The notes under the pieces: generated by a model
Seen by the model: the letters and a program-made list of their open reading frames with translations, nothing else
Databases searched by the model: none
What the model was told of the DNA's origin: nothing
Shown: in pieces, positions 42,481-54,479 of the stretch
Layout of the letters: each line of letters opens with the position of its first letter
Numbering within the stretch: the first letter of the stretch is position 1
Translations under genes and position numbers: made by a program
Origin: Branchiostoma floridae
Taxonomy: Eukaryota; Chordata; Leptocardii; Amphioxiformes; Branchiostomatidae
Length of the DNA stretch: 64,000 bases
Assembly: GCF_000003815.2 (NCBI RefSeq)
Contig: NC_049979.1
Span: 26,915,559-26,979,558 of the forward strand
Direction: 5' to 3'

Positions 42481-42956
42481 GTGTTAAGTAGGGGTGAGTA
42501 CCGGTACGGTGCACCGGTACAAAACTTTTTTTTCTTCTTGGTCATTCAGAAAAAAACGGACCTGAAAAAAATCAGCGGACCGGATGTTGGACCGATTAGA
42601 AATAAACAGATTAAACTGGTGGCGTTTTCGTGTTTTCTCCAAGGAATTTGACAAGAGCGAAGTAGGGGAGAGTTGACAGTCATTTTACTGAGTTTGAACA
42701 GTCAAAATTGGTAAAAGAAGCAGAAGCAGTTAGTGTTCACATAAAGATAGGATTTTAATTGTAAAACGCAAATGAACGTCTGGTGCTCTATCAAACAGAA
42801 TCCTTTGTAGCGAAATGGACCATTGTTTTGAGTATCTCTCACTCACACGTTTTCACAGATAATCAGGTCCAGTTTCAGGTCCGGACCTGGACCTGATTCT
42901 CTGGACGTGAACCGTACCTGGAATTTTCTGTACCGGTACCCACCCCTAGTGTTAAT
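42481..42956. mobile_element. hAT-like foldback MITE with 8-bp target duplication
   Basis: Ends TAGGGGTGAGTACCGGTAC (42489) and GTACCGGTACCCACCCCTA (to 42948) are inverted repeats. Flanks GTGTTAAG and GTGTTAAT match at 7 of 8. TAGGGGTG-type ends with 8-bp duplications are characteristic of hAT elements. Internal 'caggtccggacctggacctg' adds palindromes. Another copy is at 55774-56170. Confidence 0.88.
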
Positions 42957-43439
42957 TGTCTGCCCCATGTAAGGGTATTTAACCCAGGACTATTCTAGGC
43001 ATAACCGTTTAACCTCTGGATTCTTGGTCACACAAATCCGTTACGTACACCACACGATCGATGCACCATGTGTCAAATGAACATCCAAGGCATGTCTGAT
43101 AAACATATGTACAACAACCTTCACCTAGTTACGTGAGGTAGCGGGTCGCGTACATCAAAAAGGCTGCTCCAAATATTTCTCACCGTGCCCCCAGCGACCT
43201 TAACCATATATACTCGGTAAATTTGTCCGTCGATGTCAGCGCTTTGCCAACCCGGGAAATGTTGATCTCCATGTTAACAATAAGACTGTGACCTAGTATA
43301 CCCTCAGAGCGGGGAAAATCTCCTTGTGATTTTTGAATAGTAGAAGGTCTGTGGAATGTATCTTGATGTGATAGCCGTTCTGGTTTGGTACCTTTATACT
43401 GGCGATCTCCCATCAAACCTAGCACCCTCTAAAAGATCC

Positions 43440-43500
43440 AGCGATTTCGTGTGTTAAACAGGGGGGGTGGGGGGGTGGGGGGTATTGGCTACTTGTCGAC
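43440..43500. repeat. G-rich low-complexity tract
   Basis: GGGGGGGTGGGGGGGTGGGG, with enough G-runs for a G-quadruplex on the plus strand. A similar GGGGGTGGGGGGTGGGG run is at 17610-17630. Confidence 0.7.
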
Positions 43501-43729
43501 TGCGGTCAGTGACCTGCTAGCAGCAAACTGATTGGTCCTCGCTAGAAACCACCAGAAATCTACTGCAGGTTAAATAGTGTACACAATCTGTTTGATTATG
43601 TCTTCAACCCAGAACTACATTGTGCAAACTGGCCGTTTCTAACCATGTTTTTTGTTCTGTGTCCTACCAAAAGGACCGGGGGTGGGGGGTACCAGGACTT
43701 GCGCTTCTACCAATCAATACATTAGCATT

Positions 43730-43880
43730 CCATTTGTACAGATTTACTGCATCTTGTCAATCATGTGTTATTCTTATTTTCCTTTAATAGCGGCACCGAT
43801 ATAAGTTGTATTAACTTGAGTGGGCCGCTACTTGTCTGTTATTTTGCCTTTATGTGTTTGTTTCAATAAAAAAAAAGTGT
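43730..43880 (+). mobile_element. Possible LINE 3' end with A-tail
   Basis: 'gtgggccgctacttgtctg', 'tgcctttatgtgtttgtttc' then AATAAAAAAAAA: the form of a retroposon 3' end. No coding part. Confidence 0.35.
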
Positions 43881-44439
43881 ACACGGGGTTTGCAAAACAT
43901 CAATATTTTTCAATGACAATTTACAGGCTAGTAGAACATTCTCAAAGGGTCTCAAAAATATCAATTGATTTTTGATATCATGGTTCAATACAAAATTATT
44001 ACTATCTTAAACCGGATTTTTTTTTAGTGATAAAGTAATTGTGAATCTCCCTGCGGTATTTAAATCCAATACAAAACGTTCGACCACTGTCAGACTGTCT
44101 ATTTTTCTGTCCTTTTTAATTAGGCTACCGCTGTCTAATAGAATTACGTACACTGTAGACGACTGCATGATTATATAATAGAATTATGTGGAGTCGTGTG
44201 GAGTACACGTAATACCCCGGGCCCTGTCACATTATCCACGATCTTCGGGCGTAACGACGGAATATCGGCCACACTTAAGGGCGACAGAGGGTTGCGCGTG
44301 TTTTTCATCCGAAAACCGCCCAAGTCACATTATAAGCGATAAGTAATTACTATAAGCGAGGCTTGGGCGATTGCCGCAGAATCGTCGTCCGATCGATTTT
44401 CGCCAAATGAGACAGGGCATGGCATTATATTTAGCCCGA

Positions 44440-44530
44440 AACCCAGAGGTCCTGGATTCGAATCACTTGATAGACCACCGATCTTGTTCGTTTGGGAAAT
44501 GCAATTAACGGCTTTACACATTTAACTCAC
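44440..44530 (+). mobile_element. tRNA-derived SINE fragment
   Basis: 'ccagaggtcctggattcg' with B box GGATTCGAATC (44454-44464), 'ccgatcttgttcgtttggga'. Same family as 30066-30300. Confidence 0.55.
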
Positions 44531-44619
44531 ATAGAAAATTATCATTAGTACTTAGCATCGGATAGGACGTTGAATAGAGAAGAGTTGAATGTTTGAAGAG
44601 AATTGTACCTCAAACAAGA

Positions 44620-45013
44620 ATAGGTGACCTTATGTGCCCGTCCCAGGCTTGATGGTTTAAATCTACAGTTACTTCAGGCTACTACTGTCTTATTGAAGTT
44701 ACCTGGCTTAGAGTCGAATGGCAGCTTATCCAGACCCTTGCAATTTAGCTCTGCCTATAGTAGGCTCCCCGCAATTCAACCCCCGGTTGTCAAAAGTATT
44801 TTGACAACCCGGTTATGATAAAATGACATGGTAACACAGTACTACTCAATCAGTAGCCGTTGCTCTTATCTGTTCTTTCTCCCTAAAATGACGCTATGAT
44901 AGATTCGCAGCTGTAAAACTGTACGGTTAGACGTCTTCATAAATTTGTGGTGCATGGTCTGATATTATTAGTGGCACCTCTTATGAATATGAGGATGAAC
45001 TGAACTGAACTGA
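44620..45013 (+). mobile_element. LINE/retroposon 3' end with (TGAAC)n tail
   Basis: 'agtggcacctcttatgaata', 'tgaggatgaactgaactgaa' forms a short tandem tail typical of CR1/L2-like 3' ends. The upstream 200 bp shows eroded, unassigned sequence. Confidence 0.4.
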
Positions 45014-45404
45014 TAAATTTGTCCTTTCCGAAGTCCCCTGCCACAAATCATTTCTCTTTTCTTCATTTTGAAAGGTTACGTTACTTCATAAATCATACCT
45101 TTCAATCTTCAACTGGGCGCATTAATTGTGTTACAGCGTTCTGCAAATGGATCAATTAATGCGTAACCATAGAACATCTTGGTGCAATGTGGAATGCTTT
45201 TATTGAGTGCAATTATCCATATTTGAAATTGATGGCAGGAAAACCATAATTGGTGACCTAGATAACTGTTTTTAACAGATGATTCGTGTGCTCGAATCGA
45301 GCACGTGTATCGGAATGAGGTACACGTGGGGTACAGGTATCGTGCTGAGAGTTATGCAATCAAGATATACGTATAAATGTATACCTGAGCCCCCATAGTT
45401 TTAT

Positions 45405-45795
45405 ATAGACACGTATGTTACCTAGCTTCTAGTGTAGGTAACGTTATACACGTTTTCGAATGTAATTCCCTGTGTGGGAATGACCTATATGCTTTTGTTT
45501 TTGACACAACATGGCATGTAACGTTAGGCCACAGCAGTTAAATTGTATGGATGACATCAGCGACTAATTTTCAAAACAAATAGACACGTATGTTACCACA
45601 TGTTCAAAACATATAGGCACGTATGTTACCTAGCTTCAAGTATAGGTATACACGTTTTCGAATGTAATTCCCTGTGTAGGAATGACCTATATGCTTTCGT
45701 TTTTGACACAACATGGCATGTAACGTTAGACCACAGCAGTTAAATTGTATGGATGATATCAGCGACTTATTTTGAAAAGAAAATGTTTTTTTTTC
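45405..45795. repeat. Tandem duplication, about 205 bp
   Basis: 'cacgtatgttacctagctt', 'cacgttttcgaatgtaattc', 'tgacctatatgctttt', 'tggcatgtaacgttag' and 'gatga-atcagcgact' occur in the same order from 45410 and from 45617. Confidence 0.9.
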
Positions 45796-45960
45796 CTGCA
45801 GGGATGGTCAACATGACGATTAAGTACCAACATGGAAAAATAGGTTGTATTGTAGCCTAAAGCTAATGCCTGTAGAAGTGACACTAGTAAGGTAGCCATG
45901 ACTGTAGTTGTGAAAGTGAAACTTCTTGGATAGTTACCAACATGGAGTCCATGATTGTAG
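45738..45960. mobile_element. Uninterrupted copy of the GGATGACATCAGCG repeat
   Basis: Runs through 'gggatggtcaacatgacga', 'gtagcctaaagctaatgcc', 'tgtagaagtgacactag', 'agtgaaacttcttgg'. This is the empty-site counterpart of MITE copy A (2765-2971). Confidence 0.75.
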
Positions 45961-47640
45961 GGTAGGGGACCTGCCCGGTGTGAGTGGATCAAACCATTCC
46001 GGTTAAAATGGGGTAGGGACTTTTCCCGAGCAGTTCTCGTAACCGGTGCTTCGCCTGTTGGGTCAGTTAGTCGAACTTGCTGAAGCTCGATGTTTCTGAC
46101 TTAGGGAGAAGAGATACTGCCACAGTGAGCGTAGTTCAGTGCTTAGATGGGCTTGCACTGAGCAATCTCCTTTAAAAAAAGTTACGAAATTGATAAGATG
46201 GTGGAAGAGAGGGGGATGTTCTTTGTATCTGTGTATGTTTTAAAGTTAAACTATCGGTGCAACGTTCTATATAGCTGTGGAATTTTGGTTCGCGAAAACA
46301 AATTTGTCCCCACGTTATCGTTCGGTTTCAGTATGCCTGACTTGATTACATGCACTGAACGGGGATATTGCCGCTAAATCATTCCCTTGAAATAAGCTTT
46401 GCTCAAAGTTCTGGTCTAAAGCCAGCGCGTTTTTCATACCCACAAAATGTCGTTTAAGAAACACTAGCTATAAGTTATCCCTAGAAACCCTAACGCGTAG
46501 GATTTTCTTGTCCTTACATCGACTTTCAGCGAATGTATGACAGAACTGAATGTAGACAAAGGCAGCTTTTTGCGTCACAGTTAAAGAATGAATATGGCCT
46601 CAATATTTGTCGTAAACTTCACCTTGCAGAATGATAAGATTATTCTAACTAATTCATCATGATTATTCGCGTCACGAAACCTGAAGCTTTGCACTTATAA
46701 TTATCACTGATCGAAAACTCAAATTTCTGGGAATTTCTTGGCCCTAACACACCCGACATATCCGAGTGGTGTACAGGAATTTCCCCGAACGGTGTGTCAG
46801 ATCCATGATATTCCGGTATATTCCTGGACATGTCCAAGTTTTACGGGTGTGACAGACTCCAGAGATTCTCGGAAATTTGAATCTCCATGCAGTTATGAGT
46901 GTACGTATGCCAACCACGTCCATAATAAATCCTGCGGCGCATTTGTGAGGTGAAGCACCTCTTATCTACGTGACGAGCGGTAATGTTAAATATTTCCCTT
47001 CCTTCCCACTCTAAGCTCTGGTGAAAGATAAACGACGTTGGTACGTTTGACTATTACAAAAGCACTCAGTAAGTGCAGTTTTGGCAACAAAGTGCTAAGA
47101 TAAAGTATTCACCGAGACCGCCTTCGGTGTAGAGTCGTTTAGTGAGTAGCTTTCTTGCAATCACTGTTCAGAAAACCATCCGTTTTGTCGGCATGGGTGC
47201 GGCAACAGCATGCAGTAGGCGTATATGCAATGGAGACCTTCATTGGACCTACAATTAGACTTAAATGTAAACCCGTTTATTTATCTATCTAGTACCTAAT
47301 ATATAATATAGAAGTATTGATACATGTACTTCATGACTGATGCGTCAAGAACTGCGAAACAAAGTAACATCATCCCCAATACTCTCTAGAATGCTATGAA
47401 TATGTCAACTCCTAATTCGTGCAGACAGCGAGGTATGCCTCGTGCATTAAAGGCTTTTGGTTTGTCAGTTCCAATGTCGACGTCAAAGGTTACCAGTCAA
47501 AGTTCTTGCAAATCAAAAAGCCACGAGGGTCGGATCAAATGTCAATGACGGCAACGATATATGTCGAATATACTTATTGTAGATTTGGTTTAGGCTCGTC
47601 TTCCTATGACCTTTTCTGACATTCAAGTGACAGATTTTAT
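45961..47640. other. Gene-free stretch
   Basis: No coding frame with recognisable content. 46140-47400 shows no clear repeat with another part of the window. Confidence 0.4.
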
Positions 47641-47644
47641 ATGC

Positions 47645-47765
47645 ATTTGGTCCAGCACACAGAGGTATTCTTGGGTTCGAAATCTGTCATGCCATACTTG
47701 TTTTGTACCCTTGGGAGAAGTACTCAGGACTCAACATGGCTTTCCTCACCACATTAGGTGTAAAA
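47645..47765 (+). mobile_element. tRNA-derived SINE
   Basis: 'acagaggtattcttgggttc' with B-box-like GGGTTCGAAATC (47673-47684), then 'cccttgggagaagtactcag', matching the block order of 30066-30300. Confidence 0.6.
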
Positions 47766-47769
47766 TGGG

Positions 47770-47978
47770 TACTGTAAATGCATTTAAGTTCGCGGGGATA
47801 TAATTTAGCGGTAGCGGGAAAAGGACCTTTCGCAGTGGTTTTAATTTCGCGGTAGCACCATAGATTGCAGTCTACTACCATAGTAGAAAAATATTCGCGA
47901 TGGTTTAAGTTCGCGGTGAAGTGGTCACCGCGAAACCGCGAACAATTATCCACCGCGAACATTTCTGCATTTACAGTA
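47770..47978. mobile_element. TA-flanked foldback MITE, 'TTCGCGGT' family, copy C
   Basis: TACTGTAAATGCATTTAAG at the left and CTGCATTTACAGTA at the right. Internal 'ttcgcggtgaag' / 'caccgcgaa' arms. Confidence 0.9.
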
Positions 47979-50067
47979 CCTTATTTTGGTTAGGAAGGTA
48001 AAAGGCTGTGGAGAGAGAGGGCTGGGCTTTGTATTCCAAAACCTCGCCCTAGACACAGTGGTTTGACAACCCATTATTCTTTGATCAAACAGCTTTTAAG
48101 ATCACTTTTATCTTAAATAGCCTTTTGTCCTTTGTATGCGGCACTGAAGAAATAAGTTATTAGTTTGAGGGAAATGCCACATTGTCCTTGTCTATCTAAA
48201 GAAAGCAAATGCCAAAGTTTAAGTGAACTGTTGCAGGAAATGGAGACATTAACCCAATAAGATAGGTATGACTGAAATGTGTTGGTCTGAAAAATGAGTT
48301 GGGTTATTTTCAGAACATATAATCGCTTAATTCCTTACCTTTCATGGAAAGTAATTCTGTAATTAAGTAAGTCCTAGTAAACACTTTATTTCAATCATGG
48401 CTTCCTGCGTAAGCAATCACTAATGGTGATCTGAATTAAACCAAGACACAATTACGTATCGGGCGGACCAAAAGCTTTTTAGTGAGTTATCGACCAAAGT
48501 GCTTCAGCATAAATTGAAGTCGACACATCAAACAGCGATGAAAAGGACTATCGAATGAGGCTTGTAGGCTAATGGACTCCTGGATACCTGGATACCTGGA
48601 TACCATCTTCAGTCAAGAAAGGCCTCTGCCTGTAGTGGACTGCTCTAGACGCATCCCTCATGGACGTACCACAGGTGTTCCCAGTGTCGACTCAATTAAG
48701 GTCGACATGATTGAAAGGTTTGTGCACGATTGAAAGGTCTGTGCTAGCGGTCGACGACATACTCTCGGAGATTGTGCACTGTTGTTATCTCTATTACTGA
48801 CCATGATTGTGATTTGATGCCATTGCACATAGCTACCCTAACGTCAGACCTTTTTCGCTAGTGTTATTTATATTGACATAGAAGACATTTCATGTGCTCT
48901 ATTGTATGATGTCTACTGGTGTCTCTACTTGACTGAACATACAACACGTCATGTCATGATCACATGTATGGTGCCAACTTTCCAGCGTTGAAGGGGTCAC
49001 CCATGATGAACTAAAAATATAGATGAATAGATAGATCTGAAGATCAATCTGGTGTTCAATCATCACTAGGTTTACGGTTAGGGATAAACTTAAATGTACA
49101 TGTATACCAGATGCATGTACATAACCATAACGCCATCCATTCTTTAGCGATTAGGCCATTGGATACTATTAGGCTATGTTGATGTGTTTATAGAGACTAC
49201 ATGTATACATCTAAGCTTGCATCAAGTTTACTTAGTTACAGCAAGGACGTTATATCAGATATAACGTCCTTGGTTACAGTAAAATAGAACCCAAATAAAA
49301 AGTAGTGTAAATCGAAAATGGATACTTATATCGTAAAATACAAAAGTAGATTCCAAAGTCAAAGAATATGTTTATGTACCGTAGTTTATTAACAAAATTT
49401 AGAATGTATAGTTCTGTATACAATACTTGTTATTTAAAATTTCCACTCATATTAATTTTGGGTTTCCAGATTGAGCCATCCATACAATCAAATAAAAGTG
49501 TCCTTACCACAGAAATATTAGCTTTGAGTAGAAGTATACATGTACGTGTTGTGGAATAAAAAGATGACACAAAAGCTTCAGAAATATGATTTCGATTGTT
49601 CATATCTCTTTAATAGATACCTGATTAAAATCACTCTATTATATATCATTGGAAAGCTAATTGATTGCTTTTTTGTACTTGATCATAAGAATAATCCTTA
49701 ATTAGGGTTAAGTACCGAGGCTACTTATATGAGCTGACCACAAAAGAAAAGTATCGAAATTTTGCTTGATCAAATTACCCATTATGTCATGATAATTACA
49801 CTACGCTATATCATTGGAAAACTTGTTTAAAACTAGAGTTCGGGGACCGCATACCTCCATGAAATATTTATTGCTTTTTTGTGGATGGTACGTATGTTTA
49901 TAGTCGGTTGTATTTGAGAGTAATGGGTATAAATGTTATGGGAAAGTAGTGGTGTATTTATTTAATGACACAGAGGATGTCCATCTGATTAGTAATTATT
50001 AAATTGTGACACTTAATTGTGTAATGTGCGTTTAAAAGGTCGACGGCATATGGTAGCGTGGTGTTCC
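47979..50067. other. AT-rich gene-free stretch
   Basis: No coding signal seen. Contains a tiny direct repeat (CTGGATAC three times near 48580-48602) and the palindrome listed separately at 49242. Confidence 0.45.
49242..49272. repeat. Perfect 15-bp-arm palindrome
   Basis: CAAGGACGTTATATC, one A, then GATATAACGTCCTTG: a hairpin with a one-base loop. Confidence 0.9.
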
Positions 50068-51048
50068 TTAACCCTCAAACACCCGAGTGGGGTCCATTTG
50101 GACCCCAGGCGTACATTTTGAAGTGCCATTTGAACATTTTTGATCGGAAGAAAAAATCCTTCCGTGACTTTGTCAGTCAATATGTTTTATACCTTCTCCT
50201 AAGGTTTTGCAAAGATTGGTACAATAATGTGGAAATAATAAAGAAAGTTTGTGTTCAGTCCCTCTGGGGTCCAAACGGACCCCAGCAAAAATGTGCAGTT
50301 TTTAAAACAAACTTTGGAGGCTAACTCCTTAACCACTTATAGTATGACTACCAAACTTTTAGACAATAATAAGAATGTAAACCTAAATCCTCTGAAAAAT
50401 TTCTGTGTCATCAACATGTAATTTGACGACATTATGACGTTATTTGCCTAATCAGGGCGGCCATCTTGGATTTTGACCAATGACGTCATGAAATTAGCAT
50501 AAATCATAAATTTTAAGTCATGAAAATTACATTGAATTTAATAGAATTTAATTGTTGTCATAAAACAGGTGTAGTTTACCAAGAAAACCTTGTTAAAATT
50601 GAAATTGTCAAATTTTGACAAAAATATGCCTGTTAGAATATGGTTGCCATGGCAACCCCCAAAAATGATAAACTTACTTTATTGACCACAAACTTTTGCG
50701 AACAATATTTTGTGATAAATTACCAAGTTTCGTAGCTTTAGCTCTAGCCGTTCATGAGTTATGCGACATAAATGTTGCTGAGGGCCTCAAAATTCCCCTA
50801 TCTGGTCGGAATAGGTTTAGTGCAAAATGTGGTCCTTCTGAACTCCTTGCATAAATTATGATAATGACTTGGAATTATCAACACCTTAACATTTCAAAAT
50901 CTTCCTCTTACATTGACGAAGCAATTTATATACAATGACCGCCGATAAGAAATGGTACTGAGATTTTATGAACAAAACATTTTGGGGTCCGTTTGGACCC
51001 CACTCGGTCATTTTAGTCGCAAAAAAAGGTCGGGTGCTTGAGGGTTAA
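50068..51048. mobile_element. piggyBac-like (TTAA) foldback element with a nested RFX-motif MITE
   Basis: TTAA at 50068-50071 and 51045-51048. Ends CCCTCAAACACCCGAGTGGG and its inverse (CCCACTCGG ... GGGTGCTTGAGGG, with a small insertion), plus inner 'ggtccatttggacc' motifs. The interior (about 50335-50825) resembles the 27221 family: 'gcggccatcttggattttga', X-box GTTGCCATGGCAAC at 50643-50656 and 'cctatctggtcgg' near its right border. No transposase frame. Confidence 0.8.
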
Positions 51049-51589
51049 GCTTGATGTTTGGCATTTAAACTGTCTAAGGTTGTCAGCATTATTGAGGTTC
51101 GACTATGTGCCTCAGAGCGGTGTGGTGGGAGGAAGTTGGGAAACTCAGAAAGAAGAAGAGATGTGGCCAACTTTAGTCAGATCGTGATTTGATTTTCCAC
51201 CAATATGTCATAACATCAGCTGTTCACACGGTACAAAAACGAGATGAACACTTTCCTCTGACAGCCCTACACCAACTGTAAGATGAATATTTGGCGCCAA
51301 CCCCGTCTGCTAAAAAACAAGTACCATTGGCTACGAAAGAGACAACTAACAACTGTCCCTTATGGTAACGAAATCAGAACATCTGTATTACCCATAAAAC
51401 TTCTGACACCCAACCCAGATGAGAGGACCTAATGGCATTTTAATCACCATGTCACTCAAATCAGCAGTACAGTATGTGAGACATCCGGGTTCTCCAAACA
51501 GCTGTCATACAAATCACCTCACTATCTGCTAAGCCCATTAAGAAACACTTAAAGCACGATGCCTGTACCAATATATCTCAAATATAGGG

Positions 51590-51800
51590 GTGATTTCTGA
51601 TATTATTACATCGATTATAACGACAGATACGGCTAAAATCTCATCGATTCAAGCTTTCATCACACCCCACCAACACAACAAGTATGAAACCAATCCATCC
51701 AGCCGTTCTTGAGTAATCATCTACACAGACAGAGACACATAACAGAAAATATAACCTCCATTCCATGACATTTCATGGAGGTAACAAGGTGAAGAAAGTC
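51590..51800. repeat. Interspersed repeat, 'ccgttcttgagtaatc' type
   Basis: 'caccccaccaacacaacaag', 'tccatccagccgttcttgag', 'acacagacagagacacataa': a widespread non-coding repeat form ending in CAGACAGAG. 'aacctccattccatgaca' with 'tttcatggaggta' is a small hairpin. Confidence 0.45.
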
Positions 51801-51835
51801 CCATAGCGCCTTTTAGACCGTATAAGAGTATTGGG

Positions 51836-52324
51836 TTGTTATCCAATGTGTTTAGGGCACGGCAGGCTTTTAGGCAAGCAGCCGAACAGGCGTACATTGT
51901 ACTGCCTGTTAAAAAAAACTCAAATTGTACGGCCCTACACTGGGGAGCACATTCCAAAATTCTGATTGACCAGGGATGCTACAGGTCACATGTGGCCTGT
52001 CTGACAGTAAATCTACTTCATTCCCCCAAATTTGCACCTCAAGATGTTAGAAATGGTGTTTCAGAGAGTTATAAATTTCTAAATTTTGAGGATGTCCCCA
52101 GACCCCCTACAATACTCACACCTGCAGCGCTCGCCGAGCGGCAAGAAATTTGGACACCCTATGATAAAATCCTAGCAAAAAGCCTGGGGCACGGCATTGG
52201 AAGGCAAAGCCTTGCCCTCTCCTTCCACCGCATTTTACATCCCAACCGAAGTCAGGTACCAATTTTTACACCTGAGGAAAGTCGTGTAATATGCATTTCC
52301 CAAGGAAACAGGGAGTGTAGTTGA
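51836..52324 (+). other. Unassigned 162-codon open frame without an ATG
   Basis: Open from a TTG to the TAG at 52322 with no Met inside. The translation (for example PPTILTPAALAERQEIW, GHGIGRQSLALSFHRIL) shows no family I recognise. Its last 40 codons run into a copy of the 'cacctgaggaaagtcgtg' SINE-like repeat. It could be an eroded transposon ORF or an internal exon; evidence for a host gene is weak. Confidence 0.2.
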
Positions 52325-52974
52325 TAATAACGGAGATCTAGTTTATCAAATCAAATCCAAGTTTCGTAACTTTTTGTGTATTTCTTTTATCACCTTCGTC
52401 ACTACATGTCACTCAGTTCAGGCCACACTTATTCATACATTGATGTAATTGATTTTTAACAAGTGTCCTTCCCTTTATGGCCCTCTTGTCCTTTTATGGA
52501 CCTTTTCTGTGTGCCTCTTCAGTTTGGGTGTGAATTGAAGTGGTGGTCGAGTAAAAGCTATCTATCTGGCCATTTGCTGACCCATCAGGCAAGTGCCATT
52601 AGTGTTACAATGTACATACATACGTGACTTGGTACTCCGTTAAGTGATTTTCTTTTCTACTAAAACTTTTTTTGTTGGCATCCATCTGTATCAGAAGACA
52701 ATGGTAGGCAGACAGGGTGGGTCAGGCCTGTACTTGACTTTTTAAGGTGAAGGAGGAGTGTGCACTTCCTGGCGCACTAAGCCCTACAGGGGCAAGAACC
52801 GCGTGCAAGAACCGAGTTTCCGTCTCCTAGGAGGACTTCCGACCAAGGATGTAAGGAGTTCCTCCTACCCCTGACTCGTGTATGGCGGGTGCGCATGCGT
52901 CATGCCCGAACATGCCCCTATGGCCTACCACTGCCACAAAGGCCTGTCACTGCCACTAGTCGCAGCTAGGTACT

Positions 52975-53115
52975 CATTCACACCTGAGGTAAGTGAGGAA
53001 AGTCGTGTTAAGTGCCTTTCCCAAGTTGCAAGGGCACAAGATCGCTGACACGACAGGATTCCAGCTCGGGATCTCTTGAGTCTGAGCCCAACGAGCAACC
53101 GATTGCGCCGCGCGA
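52975..53115 (+). mobile_element. SINE-like repeat
   Basis: 'cacctgaggtaagtgaggaa', 'gtgcctttcccaag', 'gggcacaagatcgctgaca', 'gacaggattccagctcggga', 'gagcaaccgattgcgcc'. Fragments of the same order occur at 52270-52315 and 34395-34460. A MITE abuts its right side. Confidence 0.6.
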
Positions 53116-53126
53116 TCTTATAAATA

Positions 53127-53337
53127 TACTGTAAATGCATTTAAGTTCGCGGGGATTTAATTTCGCGGTAGCGTGTAAAAGGACTTTTCGCGGTGGATTT
53201 AAGTTCGCGGTAAACCATAGACTGCAGTCAAATACAACAATAAAAAAATGTTCGCGGTGGTTTTAAGTTCGCGGTAAAGTGTTTACCGCGAAAACACCGA
53301 ACATTAATCCACCGCGAACATTTCTGCATTTACAGTA
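53127..53337. mobile_element. TA-flanked foldback MITE, 'TTCGCGGT' family, copy D
   Basis: TACTGTAAATGCATTTAAG to CTGCATTTACAGTA, with several TTCGCGGT units. Nearly the same length and order as copy C. Confidence 0.9.
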
Positions 53338-53514
53338 TAACGTTATATATGCAAAGCTGTGGCGTCATGTGACCATGTGGATAGGTATGGATAGGCTAAT
53401 ATGGCCTTCACACTGAATCAGCAGGAATCAAGCAGAACCAGGCGGTACGAATTATTTGCAAAATTCGTGCCACATTCGGGGCCATTCGGGTGGGAATTCC
53501 AAATGGGCCATAAA

Positions 53515-53977
53515 TCCCCTTCACACGAGAAGGAATGAGCCAGAATGCCGTCAGAATGAAAATTATTTTCTATTCCTGTGCATTCGTAGTGTATTCTAGA
53601 CATTCCGACTACATTCCAGATATTCTGTCCGCCACATTCGGGCAGGATTCGAGATAGCTTGCCGTTTTGATTATCCATCGAATGAGATAAGAATCTATCG
53701 AATAATGTTGGGATGCCGCAGAATACGGTCAGACTACAGTTAGAATAGTTAGAATACACTTAGAACCCACTATGAATGCCATTCGATATTTCTCCACTTC
53801 GAATGCACCTCGACAGTTTTTAACATGTCAAAAACTTTCGGGCTAGCCAAAAGAACGGGCACAAATAGATGGAATGCAGCTGTAACACACTACGGATTAC
53901 TAGGAATTGCGAGGAATAGAAAATAATTTTCATTCCGACGGCATTCCGGCTCATTCCTGCTCTCATGCGAAGGGGGC
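53515..53977. mobile_element. Foldback element with about 60-bp arms
   Basis: CCCCTTCACACGAGAAGGAA, 'tgagccagaatgccgtcag', 'gaaaattattttctattcct' on the left; 'aggaatagaaaataattttc', 'gacggcattccggctcattc', CGAAGGGG on the right. The inside is rich in 'cattc' / 'gaatg' motifs. Confidence 0.85.
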
Positions 53978-53984
53978 TTAAGGG

Positions 53985-54130
53985 ATACACCCTCGAGAGT
54001 TCACGGACTCGATTCCTGGCATATATCCAGCGAGACGTGCGCTAGTACTGTCCGTGTCCTTCGAAAATGCACTTTACACGACTTTCCCCACTATAACCAG
54101 ATGTAGTATGGGTACCTGACCTCTTATAGG
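53985..54130 (+). mobile_element. tRNA-derived SINE fragment
   Basis: 'cacggactcgattcctggc' (B-box-like), 'tgtccgtgtccttcgaaa', 'cactttacacgactttcccc'. Truncated. Confidence 0.45.
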
Positions 54131-54334
54131 AGATAAAGTACGACGAAAGAAGAAAGTCGTCCAATTAAGCGGATATGGATAACACAGTGGATAACAGCCC
54201 ACAGTGGATAACAGCCCACTGCCCCTACGCCATTAAAAGGACTAAATGTGCATTTTACTGTCTGATGAACACAAACGTTCTTGATGACGCAGGCGTCTGT
54301 GGCCTAAGTTTTGGAAAGTCACCGCTTTTTCCAG

Positions 54335-54442
54335 TAGTCTGGGTACCATCCGATTACTACCCCTTACACTCGCTGCACTGATTCTTTCAGGGCAGGGAGT
54401 GTGGGGAGCCCTGGGAGTAATTGGATGGTACCCAGACTTCTT
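54335..54442. repeat. Short foldback
   Basis: AGTCTGGGTACCATCCGATTA (54336) and its inverse TAATTGGATGGTACCCAGACT (54419 on), flanked by 'tttttccagt' and 'tcttttccacc', possibly an eroded target duplication. Confidence 0.8.
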
Positions 54443-54479
54443 TTCCACCTCAGTAACGGAGAGCATAACTCTCATAAAT

